Source: Hymenobacter sp. J193
Lineage (GTDB): Bacteria; Bacteroidota; Bacteroidia; Cytophagales; Hymenobacteraceae
Direction: 5' to 3'
NCBI RefSeq assembly: GCF_024700075.1
Contig: NZ_JAJONE010000004.1
Coordinates: forward strand, 1-64,000
Length of the DNA stretch: 64,000 bases
The translations under genes were made by a program, and so were the position numbers. Within the stretch, counting starts at the first letter, position 1. Each line of letters opens with the position of its first letter. The notes under the pieces are model-generated. The model had not been told where the DNA came from. It saw only the letters and a list, made by a program, of their open reading frames with translations, and did no database searches. Positions 24,255-37,062 of this stretch are shown piece by piece.

Positions 24255-26512
24255 GCTGATGGACCGGAATGATGGTGCGGGCCTTCGCGCAGCTCGCGGG
24301 GCATGGACTCAACGACCGACAGGTTTTTCTGGGCCAGTGGGGCAGCAGGCGCAGCCGGTGGCGTACCGCCCGTGCCAGGCGTGGCGTAGTCCATGCGCTG
24401 GATGCGCACGGCGTTGAGAATGGCCAGCAAGGCCACGCCTACGTCGGCAAACACGGCTTCCCACATGGTGGCCAGGCCGCCGGCGCCGAGGATGAGCACG
24501 ATGCCCTTCACGATAAAGGCCAGCCAGATGTTCTGCCACACCACCGAGTGGGTGGCGCGGGCAATGCGCCGGGCGGTGGCAATCTTGCTGGGGTGGTCGG
24601 TCTGAATGACGACGTCGGCCGTTTCGATGGTGGCGTCGGAGCCCAGGCCGCCCATGGCAATGCCCACGTCGGCCAGCGCTACCACGGGGGCATCGTTCAC
24701 CCCATCGCCCACGAAGGCCAGCTTGCGGCCCGCGTCCTTGTATTCCTGCACGTAGCGGGCCTTGTCTTCGGGCAGCAGCCCGCCGTGGGCCTCGTCAATG
24801 CCCAGCTCCTTGGCCACGCGCTGGGTGATGCTGTCCTTGTCGCCGGAGAGCATCACGATTTTGGTGATGCCGTCGGCGCGCAGCTCCTGAACCGTGCGGG
24901 CGGCGTCCTCTTTGGGTGAGTCGGCCACGGTGACGTAGCCGGCGTACTTGCCATCCACAGCCGCCACCACGATGCTGTCCAGAATCTGGTCAACTTCAGT
25001 AGGATAAGGCACGCTGAATTTGGTCAGCAGCTTGGTGTTGCCGGCCAGCACGTCTTTGCCGTCCACTTTACCGCGCATGCCGTGGCCGGAAATCTCTTCC
25101 ACGTTCTCCACCGAAACGCCCTGCACCGCCGCGCCCACGTGCAGCACCACGGCCTTGGCGATGGGGTGGGTGGATTTGGTTTCCAGCGCGCCCACCAGCC
25201 GCAGCAGCTGCGCGGACTCCAGGCCCGGCGCGGGCTGCACCTGCTGCACGGCAAATACACCCTGGGTGAGCGTGCCGGTCTTGTCCATGACTACCGTGTC
25301 GAGCTCGCGCATCACGTCCAGGAAGTTGGAGCCTTTGAAGAGAATGCCCGCTTTGGACGCGGCGCCGATGCCGCCGAAGTAGCCCAGCGGAATGCTGATG
25401 ACCAGCGCGCAGGGGCAGGAGATGACCAGGAACACCAGGGCCCGGTAGAGCCAGGTGCGGAACACGTAATCGTCCACCACGAAGTAGGGCACCAGCACCA
25501 GCAGCACGGCCAGGGCCACCACGATGGGCGTGTAGACCTTGGCGAACTTGGTAATGAACTGCTGGGTCTTGGCCTTGCGGCCCACCGCGTCCTGCACCAT
25601 GGCCAAAATGCGGGCCAGCTTGGTGTCCTTATAGCCGGCCGTCACGGCCACCTGAATCAGGCTCTCCAGGTTGACCATGCCGGCCAGCACGGCCTCGCCG
25701 GCCTGCTTGGTCTGGGGCACGGACTCCCCGGTCAGGGCGGCGGTGTTGAAAGAAGCCGGGCCCTTGGTCAGCGTGCCGTCCAGGGCCACTTTTTCGCCCG
25801 GCTTCACCTCGATGGTGTCGCCGACTACTACCTCCTTGGGGTCGAGCACCAGCGGCTGCCCGTTGCGGATGACGGTGACTTCGGTGGCCTGGATTTCGAG
25901 CAGGGCCCGGATGCTGCGCTTGGCGCGGTTCACGGCCGCGTCCTGAAACAGCTCGCCCACGGTGTAAAACAGCATCACGGCCACGCCCTCCGGGTACTCC
26001 CCGATGGCAAAGGCCCCGAGCGTGGCGATGCTCATGAGCAGAAACTCGTTGAACACGTTGCCCGAGGGGATGCTGAGCACGGCGGCTTTCATCACCTTCC
26101 AGCCCACAAGCAGAAAGGCCACCCCGTACCAGGCCAGGCGCACGTATTTAGTAAACCAGGTTACGTCGTAGTAGTCCAGGGCCAGGCCGCCCAGCAGCAG
26201 GGCCAGGGCCACGCCGGGCCACAGGTAGGGGTTGGCACCCACCGGGCCGTGGTCGTGGTCGTCGCCGCTGGCGTGGTCGTGGCCGGCGTGCTCGTCGGCA
26301 GCCTGGCCGGCCAGGTCCACGACCTTTTTGCCGGCGGGGTGGTCGTGGCCTTCGTGGTCGCTGTGGTCGTGGCCGGGCACGTCGTGGCCTTCGGGCGCGG
26401 CGGCGGCTTCGGGCGTGAGCTGGTCGCGGCTCAGGGCGCCCACGTTTTCGAGCTTCGCCTGCTTGGCGGTGTTGAGCTCTTCGTCGGTGTTGGGGGAGGT
26501 TGGGTCAGGCAT
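24251..26512 (-). CDS. Zn/Cd-type heavy-metal P-type ATPase with His-rich N-terminus
   Basis: 753 residues. A His/Asp-rich N-terminus (residues 43-89, repeats of GHDH and DHEGHDH type) replaces the usual GMxCxxC domain. Core motifs are TGES (261-264), the transmembrane CPC (366-368), DKTGT (410-414), STHP and GDGVNDAP. The Asp in FADVGVALLAILNA of the last helix is typical of the Zn/Cd/Pb subgroup. It pumps divalent metal out of the cytoplasm. It is encoded directly upstream of and overlapping the CDF gene. Confidence 0.92.
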   Translation of the reverse strand: MPDPTSPNTDEELNTAKQAKLENVGALSRDQLTPEAAAAPEGHDVPGHDHSDHEGHDHPAGKKVVDLAGQAADEHAGHDHASGDDHDHGPVGANPYLWPGVALALLLGGLALDYYDVTWFTKYVRLAWYGVAFLLVGWKVMKAAVLSIPSGNVFNEFLLMSIATLGAFAIGEYPEGVAVMLFYTVGELFQDAAVNRAKRSIRALLEIQATEVTVIRNGQPLVLDPKEVVVGDTIEVKPGEKVALDGTLTKGPASFNTAALTGESVPQTKQAGEAVLAGMVNLESLIQVAVTAGYKDTKLARILAMVQDAVGRKAKTQQFITKFAKVYTPIVVALAVLLVLVPYFVVDDYVFRTWLYRALVFLVISCPCALVISIPLGYFGGIGAASKAGILFKGSNFLDVMRELDTVVMDKTGTLTQGVFAVQQVQPAPGLESAQLLRLVGALETKSTHPIAKAVVLHVGAAVQGVSVENVEEISGHGMRGKVDGKDVLAGNTKLLTKFSVPYPTEVDQILDSIVVAAVDGKYAGYVTVADSPKEDAARTVQELRADGITKIVMLSGDKDSITQRVAKELGIDEAHGGLLPEDKARYVQEYKDAGRKLAFVGDGVNDAPVVALADVGIAMGGLGSDATIETADVVIQTDHPSKIATARRIARATHSVVWQNIWLAFIVKGIVLILGAGGLATMWEAVFADVGVALLAILNAVRIQRMDYATPGTGGTPPAAPAAPLAQKNLSVVESMPRELREGPHHHSGPSA

Positions 26513-26560
26513 GGGAATAAGAATGTCAGGGGTAAGAGTAAGGCGGCGGGCAGCCCGGGG

Positions 26561-27175
26561 CTACCAGTCCACGAAAAAGCCGGCCACGCCCACCAGCACG
26601 AGCACCGCGCCGGTCAGGCGCCGCTCGTGTTGGGCGAGCCCGTCCACGTTGAGGCGGCCCAGGCCGCGGTGGGCCAGCGCTACCAGCGCGCACATGGCCG
26701 ACACGGAGGCCAGCAGGTACACGCTCATGAGCAGGGCCAGCGCGGCCGGGCCGTGGGTGCCGGCGGCCAGAAAGAAGGTCTGGATTTCCAGGCAGGGGGC
26801 CAGGAACATGGTGGCGGCCAGCCCCAGCACCACCCGCCGGCGCGGCGTGCGCTGGCGCACCGGCCGCGGGTCGGGGTGGGTGTGGCCGGGCCCGGAAAAG
26901 GCGTACAGCACGCCAATAACGATGAGCAGCAGCGGCGCCACCCAACCGGCAAACTGCTCGAAGCGGGCCGAAAGGCGCCAGCCGAGCAGCCCCAGGGCCA
27001 GCCCGATGCCCACGGTGCTGAGCACGTGGGCCAGCCCGGCCACCATCGTCACCCCCACCGCCCGCCGCAGGGGCCAGCCCTCGGCGCGCGCCACGGCCAG
27101 CACGGGCGCCCAGTGGTTGGGAATGGCGGCGTGCAGCAAGCTGAGCACCAAAGCACCGGTGAGGAGTTCCAACAT
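26561..27175 (-). CDS. NicO/UreH-like nickel-cobalt transporter family protein
   Basis: 204 residues from the ATG at 27173-27175 (MLELLTGALVLSLLHAAIPN). About six membrane segments are seen. The first holds LLHAAIPNHWAP, a variant of the HX4DH metal motif with Asn in place of Asp, and the second GLAHVLSTVGIGL. A cytoplasmic loop contains GHTHPDPRP. This matches small RcnA/NicO or UreH-type metal transporters. The metal and direction are not evident; the surroundings suggest efflux. Confidence 0.65.
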   Translation of the reverse strand: MLELLTGALVLSLLHAAIPNHWAPVLAVARAEGWPLRRAVGVTMVAGLAHVLSTVGIGLALGLLGWRLSARFEQFAGWVAPLLLIVIGVLYAFSGPGHTHPDPRPVRQRTPRRRVVLGLAATMFLAPCLEIQTFFLAAGTHGPAALALLMSVYLLASVSAMCALVALAHRGLGRLNVDGLAQHERRLTGAVLVLVGVAGFFVDW

Positions 27176-27180
27176 ACGAG

Positions 27181-27510
27181 TTACGAACGGGGCCAGAACA
27201 GGATAACGGCCAGGCCGAGCATGATAACCGTCCCGCCCAACACATCGAACCGGTCGGGCCGGAAGCCGTCGAAGTACCAGGCCCAGGCAATTGACATGAC
27301 GACGAACACGCCGCCGTACACGGCGTAGGTCTTGCCGAAAGAAGTGGATTGCCACGTGGCCACCCAGCCGTACGCGACGAGCAGCCCGGCCCCCAGCAAT
27401 CCTACCCAGGCCGGACGGTCCGCTTTGAGCCACTGCCACATCAGGTAGCCGCCCCCGATTTCGCAGAGGCCGGCGAGAAAAAACAGGAACAGGGGCTGCA
27501 GGTAGCTCAT
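27181..27510 (-). CDS. YnfA (UPF0060) family membrane protein
   Basis: 109 residues with four membrane helices. FLAGLCEIGGGYLMWQWLKA, FGKTYAVYGGVFVVMSIAWA and FDVLGGTVIMLGLAVILFWP are near-consensus for the YnfA family, which resembles small multidrug resistance proteins. The transported substrate is not established. It is 5 bases upstream of the NicO-like gene on the same strand. Confidence 0.9.
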   Translation of the reverse strand: MSYLQPLFLFFLAGLCEIGGGYLMWQWLKADRPAWVGLLGAGLLVAYGWVATWQSTSFGKTYAVYGGVFVVMSIAWAWYFDGFRPDRFDVLGGTVIMLGLAVILFWPRS

Positions 27511-27553
27511 CGGTTGGGATAAGGTGGATTGAACGCGTTTGCCGGCCGCGCGG

Positions 27554-28732
27554 CTATTCTTCCTCTTCGGCGTTTTTCATCTTGGCCAGCAGCGAGTAGG
27601 CGCCGTCCGTGACGAAGGTGGTCGTGGCCGCCACTCCTTCGGGCAGGGTGACTTCGGTGAAGTTGTCCTCGCTGCGGCCCAGGGTTACCGGCACCAGGCG
27701 GTAGCGGCCGGCGGCTTCCACGGCAAAGGCGTAGTTCTTGCCCTCGAAGCGGACCAGGGCCGCGTCGGGCAAGGTCGGGGCCTGGGTGCGGCCGGTTTCA
27801 ATCAGGGCCCGCACGTAGAGGCCGGGCAGCAGGGCGGGGTCGTTTTCCTGGTCCAAATGGCCGTGCACGCGCACCGTGCGGTCCTCGCCAATGGCCTTAC
27901 CGACCAGGTAGACGCGGGCCGTGCGCTCGCGGCGCGAGCCGGCGGAGTCGCTGGCCAGCGTAAAGCGAATGAGTTGGTTCTTCTGCACCCGGGCCACGTC
28001 GCGCTCGAAGACGGTAAGCTCCACGTGCAGGTGCTCAGGGTCCACGATTTCAAACAGGGCATCGGTGGCCGTCACGGCCTGCCCCACCGTGACGTTGACC
28101 GTGCGCACGAAGCCCGCCCGCGGGGCACGGAGGCTGGCCGTGGTGACGATGCGCCCACCCACGGGTAGGCCGGCCAACCGCAGCCGGGCCGCCTGGGCGT
28201 TGGTTTGCACCTGCAGGGCCCGATAATCGGCCTGGGCGCGCTGGTAGTTTTTCTGGGGGGCTACTTCCTGCTCGTAGAGTTCTTTTTGGCGGGCCAGCTC
28301 GGTGCGGGCGTAGTCGAGGCGGGCGCGGGTTTCGAGGTAGTCTTGCTGCAGGGTCACGAACTCGGGGTTGCGGATGGTGGCCAGCACCTCGCCCTTGCGC
28401 ACGCGGGCCCCCTGCAGCAGCTCCGTATTCTCCACGAAGCCGCCCAGTGGGGCCGTGATGTTGACGGTGCTTTCTGGGGGCACGTCCAGGGTGCCGGTCA
28501 CGGCCAGCCCTGCGCCCATGGGCCGATCGGTCAGGCGGGCGGTTTTCAGGCCCGCGGCCTGCTGTTCGGCCGCGGAGAGGGTCACCATATCGGAAGCTTC
28601 TTCGGCTTCACCGGCTTCACCGGATTCCTGGCCTTTGGCAGCGGGTTCGGCCTCCGCGGTTTCTTTCTTGTCAGCACCGCAGCCGGCCAGGGTTAGGCTG
28701 AGCAGCAGGAGTAGGGATGCAATCTTATTCAT
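27554..28732 (-). CDS. czcB: RND efflux periplasmic adaptor (CzcB/CusB-like)
   Basis: 392 residues. A lipoprotein signal (MNKIASLLLLLSLTLAGC) is followed by a Glu/Ala-rich spacer, a barrel-sandwich/lipoyl part (VNITAPLGGFVENTELLQGA), a helical hairpin (YLETRARLDYARTELARQKE) and beta-barrel and membrane-proximal domains. It links the inner-membrane pump to the outer-membrane channel, both encoded by the next gene upstream. Cognate metals are likely Co, Zn, Cd or Cu. Confidence 0.9.
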   Translation of the reverse strand: MNKIASLLLLLSLTLAGCGADKKETAEAEPAAKGQESGEAGEAEEASDMVTLSAAEQQAAGLKTARLTDRPMGAGLAVTGTLDVPPESTVNITAPLGGFVENTELLQGARVRKGEVLATIRNPEFVTLQQDYLETRARLDYARTELARQKELYEQEVAPQKNYQRAQADYRALQVQTNAQAARLRLAGLPVGGRIVTTASLRAPRAGFVRTVNVTVGQAVTATDALFEIVDPEHLHVELTVFERDVARVQKNQLIRFTLASDSAGSRRERTARVYLVGKAIGEDRTVRVHGHLDQENDPALLPGLYVRALIETGRTQAPTLPDAALVRFEGKNYAFAVEAAGRYRLVPVTLGRSEDNFTEVTLPEGVAATTTFVTDGAYSLLAKMKNAEEEE

Positions 28733-28766
28733 GGAAATCGGGTCAAGTCAAAGAGTGGATGAGACT

Positions 28767-33171
<4,405 letters not shown>

Positions 33172-33366
33172 CCGTTGCTGTGGGGGTTAGGTCTAACACT
33201 TTCGAAAAAGACCCTGCGACCCGGCGGTTCCGGCTGCTAAAGCGGGAACGGCGGGGATGGAACGCACCCGGGAGCCAACGCCACGCGTTGACAAGCTCCG
33301 ACGGGTCAACTCCGCTCGGGAGTTGGCCGCCCGGAGAGGGTGGTCAGCAGGAAAAAGAGGAAAGGG

Positions 33367-33697
33367 TTAGGCCTGGGGCGGCTGCCACACGGCCCCGAAG
33401 TCCCGGGTCGGAACGCCCACAATCAGCCGGCCGTGTTGGGGGCTGCTGCCCCACTCGGTCACCTGGGGGTACATGGCCAGGGCGCCACTGGTTAGCGTTA
33501 CCACTACCCCGCCGCAGCAGTGGCACTGGCAGAGCGGCGAGCACCAGTCGCCCAGCGCGTCCGTGCTGCAGTCCGGAATGCGTGGCCGCGGCCACCGTCG
33601 ATTGGGCCTGGTCCTGGCACACGGTCACCTCGTCCGTGCAAGTCATGCAGGAGAGCAACGCGAAGTAGCAGGCAAAAAACAGGCTGAGCAGGCGCAT
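33367..33697 (-). pseudogene. DUF6660-family small Cys-rich protein, frameshifted
   Basis: ATG at 33695-33697 gives a signal-like MRLLSLFFACYFALLSCMTC then DEVTVCQDQ. Near 33577 the frame shifts, and the continuing frame reads WCSPLCQCHCCGGVVVTL and ends AVWQPPQA at TAA 33367-33369. One indel restores about 110 residues. The CxPxCxCxCC cluster after an exported N-terminus is typical of DUF6660 proteins, which accompany RND metal pumps in Bacteroidetes and may bind copper or other soft metals. The 195 bases between it and czcA show no gene. Confidence 0.65.
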
Positions 33698-33777
33698 GAT
33701 GCGGCGAAGGTAACAATTCCCGGGGGCCGGAGCTGCTTTTACCGCTAATCGCCGGCGAAGGTTCCCTCTCCAGCCCA

Positions 33778-34269
33778 TTAGTTGGATTGGCTAACCTTCG
33801 GGTGAAGCTCCAGGCCCGCACTCCCCGTTTGCTGAAAGACAACCAGGGCATTCTCCCAGTGCGGAGTACCGAAAGCCCGCAGCAGCGGGACCAGCGCCGG
33901 GGTCAGGGCAAAGTGCAGCCGGGGACTGGTGCAGGCCAGCGTGGGGTTGTCGGGGTTGCGCAACACCAGGCCCGTGGCCACCAGCGGCCGCAGCACCTGT
34001 TCGCGCATGAGCAGGAACGAGTGCTCGGTGGATGCTTCGCGCCAGCCGTATGCCGTGCGCATGAAGTCGCGAATGCCGCGGGCCATGCCCTTGCGTTCGT
34101 CGCTGGCTGCGGTCCACGGCGTGTCCGGGCCTACCCCGGCCAGGGCCAGCAGGGTCAGCCCGGCCAGCTTGCTGCGCAGCGGCGCGGGCAGGTCCAGGGC
34201 CGTCAGGATGCGCTGGGCGTCGGTGATGCGGGCGTGATAGATTTCCATGGCCGGGCCGGCAAGAGGCAT
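33778..34269 (-). CDS. Orphan BsuBI/PstI-type restriction endonuclease N-terminal domain
   Basis: 163 residues. ARITDAQRILTALDLPAPLR, LAGLTLLALAGVGPDTPWTA and FMRTAYGWREASTEHSFLLM, then REQVLRPLVATGLVLRNPDN follow the order of the N-terminal helix-turn-helix domain of BsuBI/PstI endonucleases (AxxILxxLxLP, LTLLALxxLxPDxxW, IxDFMxxxYG, TRExxRRxxxHQFVxAGLVxxNPDxP). The catalytic C-terminal half and any methylase are absent. It follows the outer-membrane protein gene by 6 bases, so it is in the metal operon. A free-standing regulator derived from a restriction enzyme is one reading. Confidence 0.6.
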   Translation of the reverse strand: MPLAGPAMEIYHARITDAQRILTALDLPAPLRSKLAGLTLLALAGVGPDTPWTAASDERKGMARGIRDFMRTAYGWREASTEHSFLLMREQVLRPLVATGLVLRNPDNPTLACTSPRLHFALTPALVPLLRAFGTPHWENALVVFQQTGSAGLELHPKVSQSN

Positions 34270-34275
34270 GAACTG

Positions 34276-35163
34276 CTAGCGCCGGAAGCTACATCCGAGA
34301 AAGTACGTGGTGGGCGTGTCTTTGGTCAGGGCCAGGTTGATGCCCGTGTCCAGCTGCAGGTTCTCGCCCAGGCGCAGCACGGGCCCGCCGTTGAGCGTGG
34401 CGCTCCAAGCGCGGCCCCGGGTGTCCCAGGCGGTGGCAATTTCCACGAAGCCCCCCAGGGTCTTGTACAAATCGTGGCCCACCGTTAGCGTGGGCGCCAG
34501 CTCCAGGAAGTGCTCCCGGGCTTCGCTGTCGCGGTTGAAAGTGGCCTGAAACTGCGTGCCCAGGGTAAAATCGTGGGGCAGCTGCACCGAGAACGGCGTA
34601 ACGATGCCGCCCTCCCAGGCGCCGTTGCCGCAGCTGCGGCCCGTGGGCAGCTTCACGAAGGGCATCAGGGCAAAGGCCGTGGGGCCCCCGTCGTTGCCCC
34701 ACAGGTTGCGCTTGAGCCGCACGGTCACGTCGCCGAAGCCCGCCCGCCGGGTGCCCGTGTCGCCCTCGCCCTCCGTCTGCACGGTGTAGGACTCGACCAC
34801 TACCTGCAGGTCCACGTTGTGGGTGAGCCCCATTTTCAGGTTGGCGTGGTTGAACCCCAGCTCCTGTTGCGCAACCGCCTGCCCCGCTAAGCGGGAGCGG
34901 CCCAGGCGCAGCACGTCGGTTTCCAGCTGGAAGTGGCCCGCGTCCACCGAGTAGGCGCTTTCCGTGGCGTCGGGCCGGTCGGTGCTCAGCGGCCGCATCA
35001 GGGCCCCGGGCACGGGCTTGAACAAGGTGTAAACCCGTTTGCGGGCCCGCAGCGTGTCCACGCCGGCGGGGTCCGGGGCGGGCAGCCCGGTGGGGGCTTG
35101 CGCCAGCGCGGACAGGCCACCGGTCAGCAGCAGGCCCAGGGAGAGAAGTCGAAATGCACGCAT
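34276..35163 (-). CDS. Outer-membrane transporter-like beta-barrel protein
   Basis: 295 residues with a signal peptide (MRAFRLLSLGLLLTGGLSAL, cleavage after AQA). PLSTDRPDATESAYSVDAGH is the hallmark start of the DUF3187/MetA-pathway (phenol degradation) barrel family, followed by amphipathic strands such as FGDVTVRLKRNLWG, MPFVKLPTG and a final TTYFLGCSFRR. These proteins are annotated as putative outer-membrane transporters without a defined substrate. The neighbours suggest a link with metal efflux. Confidence 0.7.
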   Translation of the reverse strand: MRAFRLLSLGLLLTGGLSALAQAPTGLPAPDPAGVDTLRARKRVYTLFKPVPGALMRPLSTDRPDATESAYSVDAGHFQLETDVLRLGRSRLAGQAVAQQELGFNHANLKMGLTHNVDLQVVVESYTVQTEGEGDTGTRRAGFGDVTVRLKRNLWGNDGGPTAFALMPFVKLPTGRSCGNGAWEGGIVTPFSVQLPHDFTLGTQFQATFNRDSEAREHFLELAPTLTVGHDLYKTLGGFVEIATAWDTRGRAWSATLNGGPVLRLGENLQLDTGINLALTKDTPTTYFLGCSFRR

Positions 35164-35244
35164 AGAACACCGGAGCTAAAAGGCAAGGAGAGGGCGTCCC
35201 GGGACCAGGGCCCCGGCGAAACCAACCAGTAGCCAGGCGTTAGC

Positions 35245-36623
35245 CTAGCCGAAAAAAGTCTGCACGAGCAGGTACACGTTCAGGGCGATGATGATGCCCG
35301 ACACGGTCCAGGCCGTAGCGTTGACCAGCAGGCCGTTGGCAAACACGCCCATCTTGGCCCGGCTGCTGGTGAAGAGCACCAGCGGCACCACGGCAAAACT
35401 GAGCTGCAAAGACAGAATCACCTGGCTGAGCACCAGCAGCTGGCCGGTACCCTTCTCGCCGTAAATGAGCGTTACAATCAGGGCCGGTACCACGGCAATG
35501 CTGCGGGTAACCAGGCGCCGCAGCCAGGGCTTGAGCCTGATGTTGAGGAAGCCTTCCATCACAATTTGCCCGGCCAGCGTGCCGGTGAGCGTGGAGTTCT
35601 GGCCCGCCGCCAGCAGGGCCACCGCGAAGAGCATGCTGGCCGCGCCTGCCCCGAGCACCGGCGTGAGCAACTTGTGGGCGTCGTTGATGTCGGCCACGTT
35701 GTACATGCCCGTCTTGTGGAAGGTCGCGGCGGCCGTGACCAGGATGGCGGCGTTCACGAAGAAGGCCAGAAACAAGGCCACCGTCGAGTCGATGGTGGCG
35801 AACTTGATGGCCATGCGCTTGCCGGGCTCGGTCTGCTCAATCTGGCGGGTTTGCACGATGCTGGAGTGCAGATACAGGTTGTGCGGCATCACGGTGGCCC
35901 CCAGTATGCCGATGGCGATGTAAAGCATCTGCGGGTTGGTCACCACTTCGGGGCGGGGCACCAGCCCGCCGAGCATGGCCATGTAGTCCGGGTTCGAGAC
36001 GATGATTTCGTACACGAAGCAGCCAAAGATGATGACGATGAGGCCCGCCACGATGCTCTCAATAACCCGAAAGCCCTTGTTCTGGAAGTAGAGCACCACC
36101 AGCACGTCGAGCACCGTGAGCACCACGCCCCAGCTCAGGGGCAGACCGAAAAGCAGGTTCAGGGCAATGGCCGAGCCAATAACCTCGGCCAGGTCGCAGG
36201 CGGCGATGGCAATTTCGCAGAGCACCCAGAGCACCATGGCTACGGGCTTGAGTAGTGGTCGCGGCAAGCCTGGGCCAGGTCGCGGCCCGTGACGATGCCC
36301 AGCTTGGCCGCCAGGTGCTGCAGCAGCATGGCGAACAGGTTGGAAATTAAAATCACAGACAGCAGGGTGTAGCCGTAGCGCGAGCCGCCGGCCAGGTCGG
36401 TGGCCCAGTTGCCGGGGTCCATGTAGCCCACGGCCACCATCAAACCGGGCCCCCAGAAGGCAAACAGCTTGCGCCAGAACGAGGCGCTGGCCGGCGGCAC
36501 CTTGATGGAAGCGTACACTTCGCGCAGCGAAGGCGCGTTGCGCGGCTTGCGCCAGCCGGGCTCGGCGGCGACCGGGGCCGGCGTTACCGGCAGCGGCGCC
36601 GGGGGCATGAGTAAAGTTTCCAT
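35245..36623 (-). pseudogene. mntH: Nramp-family divalent metal transporter (MntH-like), frameshifted
   Basis: From ATG at 36621-36623 ([20 protein letters not shown]) the first membrane helix has the metal ligands DPGN at residues 69-72. Near 36245 the frame moves, and the remaining helices follow, including ILGATVMPHNLYLHSSIVQT with the MPH motif of helix 6. One indel restores about 459 residues. Nramp proteins import Mn(II) or Fe(II) with protons. DtxR/MntR-like boxes lie over its promoter. It is the only importer among the metal genes here. Confidence 0.85.
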
Positions 36624-36643
36624 AGCAGGAGGGATAGGGTGAG

Positions 36644-36700
36644 CCGGCAAGGTACAATATTTAGGCTGCCCTAAATATTTATTTAAGGTAGCCTAAATAC
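36644..36700 (-). promoter_or_regulatory. Tandem DtxR/MntR-like operators and promoter of the Nramp gene
   Basis: Two dyads lie 20-80 bases upstream of the Nramp start: TTTAGGCTGCCCTAAA at 36660-36675 and TTTAAGGTAGCCTAAAT at 36682-36698. Both resemble the TTAGG...CCTAA boxes of DtxR/IdeR/MntR repressors. On the minus strand a TACCTTGC element (near 36645-36652), close to the Bacteroidetes -7 box, follows directly. Repression by a metal-loaded DtxR-type protein is the simple reading. Confidence 0.65.
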
Positions 36701-36782
36701 TCATTTTGCTGCTCAATGGTTTGCCTACTCGCTAAGAAATGGTTTGCGTCAGGATAGCCCCTGCGAAACCGTCCAGTTGGTA

Positions 36783-36811
36783 TTTTGCCGGAAAGCTGGT
36801 TTCCGGCAAAA
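36783..36811. other. Perfect 12-bp hairpin upstream of the Nramp promoter
   Basis: TTTTGCCGGAAA (36783-36794) and TTTCCGGCAAAA (36800-36811) form a perfect 12-bp stem with a 5-base loop. It could be a bidirectional terminator or the remnant end of a mobile element. The rest of the gap 36701-37062 holds no gene apart from the dif-like site at 36965. Confidence 0.5.
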
Positions 36812-36964
36812 CAGCACGGCTTTTAAGTATGTAGTTGACGTTTGCTGCCTGCTTGTGGCCGAGTCTGTTGTCTCATCGCGTCCCGACGACAGGGCCGAAC
36901 GCCAGCGAAACCAGAGCCCCTGGCATGGTACCCACTCTTTATGAGCTCATCCTCGCTGAGTTTG

Positions 36965-36992
36965 GCCTTGGTTAAAAGTTTGGTACAAAAGA
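36965..36992 (+). other. dif-like recombination site A
   Basis: A 28-bp site with an 11-6-11 layout. The conserved half is GCCTTGGTTAA, the centre AAGTTT, and the far half GGTACAAAAGA. It matches site B (45407-45434, opposite strand) at 24 of 28 positions and site D (53716-53743) at 21 of 28. It marks the left side of the IS110/TetR/Tn3 block. Confidence 0.6.
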
Positions 36993-37062
36993 TACTGTGA
37001 TGGCAAGCAAGGGCTAGGCCGCATTTATTTATCTTCGACTTCCTCAAGGAGGGCGTGCGCGT

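Noticed and set aside
25082..27328. A 748-codon plus-strand open frame
   Set aside because: It is antisense to the P-type ATPase and NicO-like genes. It has a Gly/His/Val-biased composition from reverse-reading GC-rich codons and no domain, while the minus-strand frames have full motif sets.
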